Made by a program: the position numbers and the translations under genes | Shown: positions 7,220-15,152 of the stretch, piece by piece | Layout: each line of letters begins with the position of its first letter | Position numbering within the stretch: position 1 is the first letter of the stretch | Assembly: GCA_036495485.1 (NCBI GenBank) | Contig: DASXMU010000241.1 | Location: 1-42,683, forward strand | From: PALSA-505 sp036495485 | GTDB lineage: Bacteria; Actinomycetota; Actinomycetes; Streptosporangiales; Streptosporangiaceae | Direction of reading: 5' to 3' | Length of the DNA stretch: 42,683 nucleotides | Notes under the pieces: model-generated | Database searches by the model: none | What the model saw: only the letters and a program-made list of their open reading frames with translations | What the model was told of the DNA's origin: nothing

Positions 7220-8362
7220 ATGAAGATCACCGCGCGGGCGCTCAACCGGGCCACCCTCGGCAGGCAGTTGCTGCTGCGCAGGGAACGGCTCGGCGCCGCC
7301 GACGCGGTGCGGCGCGTGGTCGCGCTGCAGGCGCAGCAGCCGGCCTCGCCCTACCTGGCACTGTGGAACCGTCTCAGCGCTTTCGACCCGGCCGAACTGG
7401 ACGCGGCCTTCGCCAGCCACACGGTGGTCAAATCGACGCTGATGCGGATCACCATGCATGCTGTGCACGCCGAGGACTACTGTCCGTTCCGCGAGGCGAT
7501 GGAGCCCACCCTGCGCGGTTCCAGGCTGGGCGATCCACGCTTCACGGCCTGCGGGCTCACCGCCGAGGACGCCGGCGAACTGCTCCCGGACCTGCTGGAC
7601 TTCGCCGCCGAGCCCCGCACGGGCGCGGAGTGCATGGCCTGGCTGGGCGAGCGGCTTGACGCCCCGATGGAGCTGACATCCTGGCGGATGCTGCGGCAGT
7701 ACGCACCGCTGCTGCACTCCCCCACCGGAGGGCCGTGGTCGTTTGCCACGCAGGCAACGTTCGTCGCGGCCAGGACGCGGCCGGTCCTGGCCGATCCCGG
7801 CGTCCCCACCACCGCCCTGCCAACCCTGATCCGCCGCTACCTGGCCGGCTTCGGCCCGGCCTCGGTGCCGGACATGGCGCGGTTCGCGCTGGTCCAGCGG
7901 TCCCGGGTCAAGGCGGCCGTCCAGGCGCTGGGCGACGAGCTCGAGCAACTGGAAGGCCCGGACGGCACCGTGCTCTACGACCTCCCCGGCGCATCGCTGC
8001 CGCCCGAAGACACCCCCGCGCCGCCGAGGCTGATGGCCATGTGGGACAGCATCCTGCTCGCCTACGCCGGCCGTGGCCGGGTCATCCCGGAGGACTACCG
8101 CACGCACGTGACCCGCATCAACGGCGACGTGCTGCCGACCCTGCTGGTGGACGGTTACGTCGCCGGCGTATGGCGCGCGGTCGCCGGCGGCATCGAGGCA
8201 ACCGCCTTCCACCCCCTGCCCGCCGAAGCCTGGGCAGGCCTGGCGGCCGAAGCCGGTTCCCTGCTGTCGTTCCTGGCCGACCGGGATCCCCGGGTCTACA
8301 GCCGCTACGACCACTGGTGGTCCAAGCTACGCGACGGCGAGACCCGGCGGCTCCCCGGCTGA
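7220..8362 (+). CDS. HTH_42 winged-helix protein, AlkZ/YcaQ-like DNA glycosylase family
   Basis: This is a 380-aa soluble protein of the HTH_42 family, which includes AlkZ and YcaQ/AlkX glycosylases that remove bulky or cross-linked alkylated bases. Residues 1-45 contain the family's Q-x-Q catalytic motif, Q37-A-Q39, in V-A-L-Q-A-Q-Q-P; both glutamines are present. Tandem winged-helix parts follow and the C-terminal region carries an R-V-Y-S-R-Y-D-H-W-W segment. Many actinomycetes hold several paralogues, not all tied to an antibiotic cluster, and none is visible here. ATG 7220 is preferred to the upstream GTG at 7190 because K-I-T-A-R-A-L-N-R is the normal beginning. Substrate unknown. Confidence 0.88.
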   Translation: MKITARALNRATLGRQLLLRRERLGAADAVRRVVALQAQQPASPYLALWNRLSAFDPAELDAAFASHTVVKSTLMRITMHAVHAEDYCPFREAMEPTLRGSRLGDPRFTACGLTAEDAGELLPDLLDFAAEPRTGAECMAWLGERLDAPMELTSWRMLRQYAPLLHSPTGGPWSFATQATFVAARTRPVLADPGVPTTALPTLIRRYLAGFGPASVPDMARFALVQRSRVKAAVQALGDELEQLEGPDGTVLYDLPGASLPPEDTPAPPRLMAMWDSILLAYAGRGRVIPEDYRTHVTRINGDVLPTLLVDGYVAGVWRAVAGGIEATAFHPLPAEAWAGLAAEAGSLLSFLADRDPRVYSRYDHWWSKLRDGETRRLPG

Positions 8363-8384
8363 AGCGCGCCGGAGCGAACCGATG

Positions 8385-10428
8385 CTAATCCCTCAGCAAC
8401 GTCTCCTCGTGCCCAGATTCGATGACCCAGCCCGCTGTGAGCTGACCGTCTGCATCAAGTATGAGGGAGGGCCGCTCGCCCCATGGCAGCCTGATCTCAA
8501 CCTGTTCCCGCAGATCTTCTCTGGCAAGGAGCGTGCGCATCTCATCAGCCATTGATCTAGCAGTTGGCCATCGTTTAGCTGGATCGGTTCTGAGCGCTCG
8601 CTCGATGAGACGGCACCAGTCTTCCCTGGTTTCAGCAGGCGCCTGGACTACCGGGTTCAATGTATACCGTGGGGTCGTCGAATATGAGCGCCATCTGCCC
8701 GCCAGGCATGCGGTACCGCACTTCCCTGCCCAGTGGCTCGGCGGCTAGCACGTGCATCAGCAGCACCCCGAGTGAGAATATATCCGCTGCGGCCGGCAAG
8801 GGCTTGCGCAGCAGTTGTTCGCACGGCGACCAGCCCGGCGTCACCGTCGGAGCTATATCGCCGATGTTCAGGTCCGCGTCGTCGATGAGCAGTGTGTCAT
8901 TCCGGCTGATTAGTATGTTACTCGGCTTGATGTCGCCGTGAACCTTCCCGCGCTCATGAAGTCTCGAGACCTCCTCGATCACCTCAAGGGTGAAGCGCGC
9001 AATGGATGACCGTGGAATAGTTATCTTGTACGACATCTGCTGGAGTTCGGCGTCGTCGGCGGACGATAGCAATTCCGTCCATTTCTTAATGAACAAATCG
9101 GACTGACCAACCTTGATCAGGTTCATTTTACGCCGTGCGCCTCCGATGAGGGGAACCTCTATGCGTCTGGTAACGGGAACCTGTATCACGTAATCGACTC
9201 CGGGGAGTCGTTCCAGTCCTTCCTCGATGAATGGACGCCCGATAATCAGCTTGCGCAGCCCAGAAGGGTAGACAGCCCAGCCACCGCTCCAGGTACTCGG
9301 ACTGGAGTCGAGCGCTATACAGAGAAATCGATTCATACCGCCCACGGAGATGACTCCGTTATCTGCCTCCCCGGACTCATGGTCACCGAGACCAAGATGT
9401 GACAGATCAAAGGGCCGCCCGCTTTCCATGGAATGCTCACCGGGATCCGGAATGCCAGGCCGGAAGGGCGGCCGGGAGAAGCCGGTATTGACGGTAGGGA
9501 CGCTAGGGATGTTAAGTGGTGGGTCTGAGATAAAAGAAGGCAGGAGTGAGTTACGGAGAGCGCTATTGGGGTGAGTCATGGGAATATCACCAGAACCAAG
9601 CCCGAGCATTGACTGGAAGAGGTTGGGCGTTACCTGGTGAGTCAACGGTTCGTTGGGGACGTAAAATTTCTCAGACCTGCCGCTGACAGCCGACCGATAT
9701 ATTCCGTTCGTCGCGGCAAACGTACGGGCCTCTTGCGTCAACTGTGCGAGTATCTCCTCGAAAACCCGATCGCGCAACTTCTTTCCAAGCCGGTTGGCGA
9801 TAGCGGCCAGATCGTCCTCGACGCGAATATGGCGAGTAACGGAGAGCAGCAGCGGCGCACCATCCGGTGCGCGCCCTATCTGGATAGTTGAGTCCGCTGA
9901 ATAATACAGTGAATCCAGCCTACTCACCCGGCGTGCCCGAGCCTGCACATAGCTAGGCAGTGCCCTTGGGTGTGTTACGAATCGGGTAAGAGCCTGCATG
10001 ATGGCAACTTCGAGCGACTCGGGTGAGGTGAACCGCTTACATGTTACTCGCTTGCTTACCTCTTGAATGAATGCCTCAAGCCGTACTCGCTTTGCCGGAT
10101 CTTTTTCTATCTGGTTAGGTGGCCAAGGATACGTTGGGTCCACGACAAAGGCGAGGATCGGTAGTCCCAGAGCCACGGCCTCATTTAATTCAAGCTCTGT
10201 GATACTCACATCGTGCCCAGCGGGAGGCTCTCCATAGCGATGCGCAATCAACAGAATTAGCAGATTACATGACTTGACCCGGCGTATGGAAGCTTCGAGA
10301 GGTGGGGACTCCTCAGCCGGCCACAAAAGCATATCCTCCGAGATGTTGCCGCTTGTCAGAATCGATCGTGTCGCGGCAGCCCGGTAGCTAAGCAAATCCT
10401 CGTAAGTCGAAGCTACAAATATCCTCAT
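8385..10428 (-). CDS. DUF4062-protein kinase fusion, frameshifted near the 3' end
   Basis: From ATG 10428, residues 1-155 form a DUF4062 domain: M-R-I-F-V-A-S-T-Y-E-D-L start, an A-H-R-Y-G turn, then S-I-T-E-L-E-L (about 75-81). A middle region and a Pro-rich linker (about 290-350) follow. The C-terminal part is a serine/threonine kinase C-lobe: H497-G-D-I-K-P-S-N504, D-D-A-D in the DFG region, W-S-P-C-E-Q for the APE region, and A-D-I-F-S-L-G. I cannot find a clear glycine loop or ATP lysine. This frame stops at 8632, while the rest of the lobe (R-L-I-E-R-A-L-R-T-D-P-A-K-R) continues in another frame from about 8670 to 8385. One extra base, perhaps in the GGGG at 8671-8674, explains this: the span is 2044 bases, one more than 681 codons. 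It may be a pseudogene or a sequencing error. The segment is AT-richer than its neighbours. Confidence 0.82.
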
Positions 10429-10694
10429 CAGAGGATCTCCCCTCACCCGGTCGTTGTTTGCCCGGTGTTCCTGCAAGAACATTATTGCCACCAGATGCCA
10501 CAAAGTCACTGCGCATCAGTACCTCATGGCCCACGGCTCCAGGCTCGCTACGTTCGAACGGGCGATGTCCAAGCTGCACGGTGACGTAGCCGACCTGGCA
10601 CGAGCAGATGACGGGTGTGGTTGGCGGCCACCGCCGGTCCGTGCTGCGCTGCTTCTCCGCTGCCATCCTGCTCGCCGAGGAGTAACCGGTCTGG
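10429..10694. other. 266-base gap upstream of the DUF4062-kinase gene
   Basis: No convincing gene is visible. The part next to ATG 10428 contains GGGGAG, a possible ribosome site for the kinase gene. The rest reads open in several frames but with no recognisable protein, and no tRNA-like fold was found. It lies downstream of vapC on the same strand, so the kinase gene may have its own promoter here. Confidence 0.4.
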
Positions 10695-11117
10695 TCAGGT
10701 CAGCTGATCGACGCTGACAGAGGGGTAGCGGCCGGCCAGTTTGGTGTCGAGTGTCGCCAATGACGCGCCGCTCGCCTGGGCGAATGCGGCGAGATAATCA
10801 TCCGTCCATAGCTTGTGACTGTGATCGCTTCGCGCTGAGATGGCTCGGAACACGGACTCCAGCTGGTTGGGTTCGTCCGCCCATAGGACGCGGTCATCCG
10901 ACCAGAGCTGGTCGAACACGCGCCAGGCTTCGCCTTGCGTGACGGCGTCTGCACCCATGATCGTGGGATTGGATATCAGGCGCAGCAGGCTCATCTGGGT
11001 GACCCGGCACAGGACGAGGTCGTCTGACTGTTTATCGAACCACTGCGTGGCCACGCGGTGCTGGGCGTGCCTGCCCCAGATGGCAGCGAGCCACACGCCG
11101 ACATCGACAAGGATCAC
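10695..11117 (-). CDS. vapC: VapC-type PIN-domain toxin
   Basis: This 140-aa protein is a PIN-domain ribonuclease, the toxin of a type II toxin-antitoxin pair. Acidic active-site residues are visible: Asp5 in M-I-L-V-D-V, Asp106/Asp107 in W-T-D-D-Y-L-A-A-F-A, and Asp124 in L-A-T-L-D. In the second motif, where many relatives have an acidic residue, this one reads T-Q-M-S-L-L-R-L, similar to a mycobacterial subgroup. It begins with GTG 4 bases inside the end of vapB. The RNA target cannot be inferred. It belongs to the AT-richer island that holds the DUF4062-kinase gene. Confidence 0.92.
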   Translation of the reverse strand: MILVDVGVWLAAIWGRHAQHRVATQWFDKQSDDLVLCRVTQMSLLRLISNPTIMGADAVTQGEAWRVFDQLWSDDRVLWADEPNQLESVFRAISARSDHSHKLWTDDYLAAFAQASGASLATLDTKLAGRYPSVSVDQLT

Positions 11118-11368
11118 TGGCCGTACCGCTCCATGTCCTCGGCCGTCAGGGCAGCTTCGATGTCCGCATTGGTGACCTCAACTCCTGGTTCAGCGTCCTG
11201 CCCGATCAGCGGGAAGGAGAGCCGGCCTGCCGGGCGTGCCCGCCCAGGCTCGTGAACCTCATGCACGATCGCGCGGGTGAAGAGATCCTTGAGTGACTCA
11301 CCGCGCTGCGCTGCCCGGACCTTGGCAGCGTGCATCAGGTCAGATGGCAGGTCAATCGTGGTGCGCAT
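11114..11368 (-). CDS. vapB: VapB-type ribbon-helix-helix antitoxin
   Basis: This 84-aa protein has a ribbon-helix-helix DNA-binding N-terminus (M-R-T-T-I-D-L-P then an Ala/Lys-rich helix to about residue 40) and an acidic C-terminal tail (A-D-I-E-A-A-L-T-A-E-D) that would wrap around VapC. It is the first gene of the vapBC pair and overlaps vapC by 4 bases, fitting coupled translation with antitoxin made first. Such antitoxins repress their own promoter together with the toxin; a matching repeat lies over its start codon. Confidence 0.92.
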   Translation of the reverse strand: MRTTIDLPSDLMHAAKVRAAQRGESLKDLFTRAIVHEVHEPGRARPAGRLSFPLIGQDAEPGVEVTNADIEAALTAEDMERYGQ

Positions 11369-11384
11369 ATTCGCATATTAGCAC
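11361..11384 (-). promoter_or_regulatory. Candidate VapBC operator over the vapB start
   Basis: Two exact tandem copies of CGCATATT (11364-11371 and 11372-11379) are flanked by the inverted tetramers GTGC and GCAC. The element covers the vapB start codon, the usual place for autorepression by VapBC. Binding is inferred from position only. Confidence 0.45.
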
Positions 11385-11455
11385 CAGCGGCGCTGGGCAG
11401 CGCAGAGCACGGAGCTAGGCTGCCAGACCTGACGGAAGTAGGCGAAAATTGGGAT

Positions 11456-12544
11456 ATGCCTGTCACAGATGAGCTGTCGCCTGCCGAGCAGGCCGAGCTG
11501 CGCGGGAAATGCCGGGTCTTCCTGGGGGCACATGGCGCGCCGACAGCGGCTGACCTGCTCGCCTGTATACCCGGGGACACGGTCACCGACCGGTATGGCG
11601 AGGGTGGGGTGGTTGCGGAGCTGGAGGGGGAGATCGCCGCGCTGCTGGGCAAGCCGGCGGCGGTGTTCCTGCCCAGCGGGACGATGGCTCAGCAGTCGGT
11701 GCTCCGGGTGCACGCCGACCGGCGGGCGCACCGGACCCTGGTGTTCCATCCAATGTGCCACCTGGAAAAGCATGAGGGGCTGGCCTATCAGCGCCTGCAC
11801 GGGCTGACCGGGCGCCCGGCCGGCGACGTGAACCGGCTGATCACCCTCGGCGACCTGACGGCGGTCAGCGAGCCGGTCGCCGCGCTGCTGATCGAGCTGC
11901 CGCAACGCGACCTGGGCGGCCAGCAGCCAGACTGGACGGACCTGGAAGCCCAGGTCGCCTGGGCTCGGGAGCGGGGAGCCGCAGCGCACCTCGACGGTGC
12001 CAGGCTGTGGGAGTCGGCGGCCGGGTACGGCAGGCCGCCGGCCGAGATCGCGGCGCTGTTCGACACCGTGTACGTGTCGTTCTACAAGGGGATCGGCGCA
12101 CTGCCGGGCTGCTGCGTGGCCGGGCCGGCCGACATCGTTGCCGAGGTGCGGGAGTGGCGGCAGCGGATGGGCGGCACACTGTTCGGGTTGTGGCCGAACG
12201 CCGCGTCCGCGCTGGCCTCACTGCGCCGGCGGCTGCCGATGATGCCCGCCTACCTCCGGCATGCCCAGGCGATCGCGGCCGCATTGACCGGCCTGGACGG
12301 GGTGCGGGTGGTGCCAGACCCGCCGCAGGTTTCGATGATGCACCTGCTGCTGGCCACGACCCGTCCCAGGTTCCTGGCGGCGGCCCGGCGGCTGGCGGCG
12401 GAGCGGCAGACGTGGACCTGGCCCAATGCCATGACCACCCTGGACCCCGGTGTGCAGCGGGTGGAGCTCTCGGTGGGCGATGCGACCTGCAAGCTGGCCC
12501 CGGATGAGGTCCGCGACATCCTCGCGGACCTCATCCGGGGCTGA
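11456..12544 (+). CDS. Threonine aldolase-like PLP-dependent beta-eliminating lyase
   Basis: This 362-aa cytoplasmic enzyme belongs to the aspartate-aminotransferase fold beta-eliminating lyase family, whose best-known members split threonine or allo-threonine to glycine and acetaldehyde. Visible landmarks are the cofactor loop F-L-P-S-G-T-M-A-Q-Q, the Asp of H-L-D-G-A-R-L-W that contacts the pyridine nitrogen, and the Schiff-base lysine in Y-V-S-F-Y-K-G-I-G-A. Substrate specificity is not readable. ATG 11456 is preferred to a start at 11330 inside vapB, because the added residues do not look like this family. The last 43 coding bases also form a perfect inverted repeat. Confidence 0.87.
   Translation: MPVTDELSPAEQAELRGKCRVFLGAHGAPTAADLLACIPGDTVTDRYGEGGVVAELEGEIAALLGKPAAVFLPSGTMAQQSVLRVHADRRAHRTLVFHPMCHLEKHEGLAYQRLHGLTGRPAGDVNRLITLGDLTAVSEPVAALLIELPQRDLGGQQPDWTDLEAQVAWARERGAAAHLDGARLWESAAGYGRPPAEIAALFDTVYVSFYKGIGALPGCCVAGPADIVAEVREWRQRMGGTLFGLWPNAASALASLRRRLPMMPAYLRHAQAIAAALTGLDGVRVVPDPPQVSMMHLLLATTRPRFLAAARRLAAERQTWTWPNAMTTLDPGVQRVELSVGDATCKLAPDEVRDILADLIRG
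12498..12540. terminator. 19-bp perfect inverted repeat, probable bidirectional terminator
   Basis: The arms 12498-12516 (ccccggatgaggtccgcga) and 12522-12540 are exact reverse complements with a 5-base loop. The element sits inside the final codons of the aldolase gene and ends 2 bases before its stop, facing the converging ABC permease gene. There is no T-tract, which is common for actinobacterial terminators. Confidence 0.7.
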
Positions 12545-12550
12545 GGTCTC

Positions 12551-13282
12551 TCACACCGCGTCGCCGCGCAGCGAGAAGCTGGCCAGCCGCTGCACCGCCA
12601 GCACCAGCGCCACCACCGTGACGATGGCGGCCATGGTAACCGCCGTGGGCAGGCTCAGCCCGGCCTTCAGGGAGGAGTCGTGGGCGATCGCGTTGGCGAT
12701 GCCGAGCGAGTAGTGCCCGATGGACAGTATCCGCGCGCCGCTGACGAAATTGCCCAGCAAGCCCTCCCAGACGAGCACGTAGAGCAGGCCGACGGCGATC
12801 GCCCGGGTGGTGGCGGCCGAGATCATGATGAACAGCGCGTTGTAGATCACCGAGCCGGCCAGGGCGCCGATGAACAAGCCCATGGCGAGCTTCGTCGCGC
12901 CGCCGGTGGCGATCAGCCCGGACACCAGCTCGGACCCGGCGGCGAACACCATGGTCAGGGCGGCGGCCACGGCGAACTTGGTCATGATGACCGTGGCTCT
13001 GCGGACCGGGGTGGCCAGCAGATGAACGATGCTCCCATCGTCGATCTCGGCGCCAAGCACGCTGCCGCCGATGATGAGCGCGGTGAGCGGGATCACGACC
13101 GAGAAGCCGAAGTCACCGAGGATCTGGCTCGGCCAGTCCGAGGCGGTTGGGTGGGATGCCTTGAGCAAGAGGGTCACCAGGATGAGGATCACCGCCGGGA
13201 GCCCGAAGAGCAGGGCCCGCTTGCGGCCCAGCGTCGCGCGCAGCGTGATCGAGGCGACGGTTCCGTTGAACATACTGGACAT
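12551..13282 (-). CDS. ABC-2 type transporter permease
   Basis: This 243-aa membrane protein has about six helices in the ABC-2 permease pattern. A short N-terminal cytoplasmic part (T-L-R-A-T-L-G-R-K-R) leads into the first helix, the loop G-A-E-I-D-D-G-S-I-V-H-L-L-A-T-P-V-R-R follows helix 2, and the last helix ends about 10 residues from the C-terminus. That loop, which couples to the ATPase, is typical of exporters. It is the last gene of a four-gene minus-strand operon, 14 bases after the second ATPase. The substrate is unknown. Confidence 0.88.
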   Translation of the reverse strand: MSSMFNGTVASITLRATLGRKRALLFGLPAVILILVTLLLKASHPTASDWPSQILGDFGFSVVIPLTALIIGGSVLGAEIDDGSIVHLLATPVRRATVIMTKFAVAAALTMVFAAGSELVSGLIATGGATKLAMGLFIGALAGSVIYNALFIMISAATTRAIAVGLLYVLVWEGLLGNFVSGARILSIGHYSLGIANAIAHDSSLKAGLSLPTAVTMAAIVTVVALVLAVQRLASFSLRGDAV

Positions 13283-13296
13283 GAAATAACTGCCTT

Positions 13297-14208
13297 TCAG
13301 GACGCCAGCAGGTAGGCGAAGACGCTTTCCAGCGACTCATCCGACGGGAGCAGCTCCAGCAACCGGATGTCGTGCTTGCGGGCCAGCACCGCGATCTCAC
13401 GGCAGAACGCGCCGTAGTCGCTGGCCCGCACCTGCAGGCCCTTGGCGGTCACCTCCACACCGGTCACCGCCGGGCGGCCCAGCAGAGAGGCACCGAGCAG
13501 CCGGTCATCGGACGAACGGACGGCGAAGACGTGCGGCCTGCTGGTCATCAGCCGCCGGATGGCACGGAAGTCGCCGGAGGCGGCCAGCCGGCCGGCCACG
13601 ACCACCTGGATGGTCCCGGACAGCCGCTCCACCTCTTCGAGGATGTGCGAGCTGAACAGGATCGTGCGCCCCTCGGCGCCGAGCTTGTCCAGCAGGTCCA
13701 TCATCTGCAGCCGCTGCCTGGGGTCCATTCCGTTGAACGGCTCGTCGAGCAGCAGGATCACGGGATCGTGCACCATCGCGGCGGCCACCTTGATCCGCTG
13801 CCGCATGCCTTTGGAGTAGGTGGAGATCCGGCGGTCCGCTGCGTCGGCCATCTCCACCATGGCGATCGCCCTGGCAGTGGCCGCGCCGACGTCGGGCAGC
13901 TTGTGCAGCTTGGCCGTGGACCGGACGAAATCCGTCCCGGTGAGGGCCGCGTAGACCGAGTCACGCTCGGGCACCAGGCCCAGGGTCCGGTAGATGTCCG
14001 GGTTGTGCCAGGCCGGCGTCCCGCCCACGGTCAGCGTCCCCCGCGACGGCGGGAGGAACCCGCTGATCATGTGGAGGATCGTGGACTTGCCCGCGCCGTT
14101 CGGGCCGAGCAGCCCGGTGACGCCGGAGCCGATCGTCATCGTGACGTCGTTGACCGCGACCACGTTGCCGTACCAGCGGGTCACCCCGGCCAGCTCAATG
14201 GTGCTCAT
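13297..14208 (-). CDS. ABC transporter ATP-binding protein
   Basis: A 303-aa cytoplasmic ATPase driving the exporter. It has Walker A G-P-N-G-A-G-K-S-T, a signature of the Y-S-K-G-M-R-Q-R type, Walker B V-I-L-L-L-D-E-P-F-N-G-M-D, and a switch histidine in S-S-H-I-L-E-E-V. The C-terminal 90 residues form the regulatory-like extension common in exporters of the DrrA/CcmA class. ATG 14208 overlaps the end of the preceding permease by 4 bases; the long open frame further upstream is rejected because it lies within that permease. Confidence 0.93.
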   Translation of the reverse strand: MSTIELAGVTRWYGNVVAVNDVTMTIGSGVTGLLGPNGAGKSTILHMISGFLPPSRGTLTVGGTPAWHNPDIYRTLGLVPERDSVYAALTGTDFVRSTAKLHKLPDVGAATARAIAMVEMADAADRRISTYSKGMRQRIKVAAAMVHDPVILLLDEPFNGMDPRQRLQMMDLLDKLGAEGRTILFSSHILEEVERLSGTIQVVVAGRLAASGDFRAIRRLMTSRPHVFAVRSSDDRLLGASLLGRPAVTGVEVTAKGLQVRASDYGAFCREIAVLARKHDIRLLELLPSDESLESVFAYLLAS

Positions 14209-15152
14209 GCCACTCCCGCCTTCCGGTACCTGACGGCAAGGATGGCGAAGCTCGCCGCGAGAAGAACAACGAACATGACGATGTAGGCGGGGGCGTAGCT
14301 GCCCGGATCCGGTACCGGGCCCTCCCCTGGATGGAAGACGCGCACCCCGGAAAACCACTTGGTGAGGCCTTGCAGCGTATTGAACGGGCTGATCAGGCCG
14401 GCCAGGCGCTGTCCGGCCGGTACCGTCTGCGGCGAGATGAACTGCCCCCGGCCCTGACCAGCGATCTGCTGGATGATCTGGGACAGGATGAAGGTCAGGA
14501 AGAAGAAGATCGCGACCACGCCGGTCGCATACGCGCGCCGGCCGGTCAGCGAGGCCAGGGCCAGCGCGATGGCCGACACCAGCACCGCCCACATCAGGCC
14601 AATGGCCAGCCCGCCAAGCAGGCCCCGGGTGTTCGGCCAGATCCCGCCGCTCTTGGACGAGGCGATCGTGCCCAGGTAGAGCAGCACCAGCGGCAGATCG
14701 ACCAGTATCACGCAGGCCGCGGTGAACGCGAGGTATTTCGCCAGCGGGTAGTCGCCGCGGCGCATCGGCCGGGAGAAGTACAGCGGCAGCACCCGGCTGC
14801 GCAGATCCCGGGAGACCATCTCGGGAGCCTGGACCGCCACGAAAACCGTCAGCACGATGACCCGCAGCGCGAACAGGTATGACTCATAGCCCACGACTTG
14901 GCTGCCACCGTTGGCCACCGCGACCGCGTTGATGATGGCAGGCAGGCAGATGGCTACGACGGCGATCACCGGCAGGATCTTGGCCTTGGCACCGCGGCCG
15001 ATGCCGAACGCGGACCGGAAGCTGTGCCACAGCAGAGCGCGGATGATCTGCACACGCCCCAGCCGCGGGCCCTCGTAGCGGCGGTAGCCGCGGTCATGGA
15101 TGACCCCCCTGGCGCTGATGGCGCCGTCGGTCAGGGCGCTGTCAGCGGACAT
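14205..15152 (-). CDS. ABC transporter permease
   Basis: A 315-aa membrane protein with about six helices, the first after a long cytoplasmic start (I-H-D-R-G-Y-R-R-Y-E-G-P-R-L-G) that is a recognisable beginning in this exporter family. The coupling loop reads R-D-L-R-S-R-V-L-P-L-Y-F-S-R-P-M-R-R, and a long extracytoplasmic loop rich in Gly/Pro precedes the last helix. It overlaps the first ATPase gene by 11 bases and the second by 4, so it forms part of one tightly coupled operon. Confidence 0.88.
   Translation of the reverse strand: MSADSALTDGAISARGVIHDRGYRRYEGPRLGRVQIIRALLWHSFRSAFGIGRGAKAKILPVIAVVAICLPAIINAVAVANGGSQVVGYESYLFALRVIVLTVFVAVQAPEMVSRDLRSRVLPLYFSRPMRRGDYPLAKYLAFTAACVILVDLPLVLLYLGTIASSKSGGIWPNTRGLLGGLAIGLMWAVLVSAIALALASLTGRRAYATGVVAIFFFLTFILSQIIQQIAGQGRGQFISPQTVPAGQRLAGLISPFNTLQGLTKWFSGVRVFHPGEGPVPDPGSYAPAYIVMFVVLLAASFAILAVRYRKAGVA

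Noticed and set aside
7220..8362. AlkZ-like gene as a marker of an antibiotic cluster
   Set aside because: No biosynthetic genes are nearby, and HTH_42 paralogues are widespread in actinomycetes outside such clusters.
10550..10570. A tttcgaac-like stretch that recalled a tRNA T-loop
   Set aside because: No matching acceptor, D or anticodon arms could be found around it.
10454..10717. 87-codon plus-strand frame between the kinase gene and vapC
   Set aside because: It has no ribosome site or known domain and crosses the vapC stop; chance is the simpler reading.
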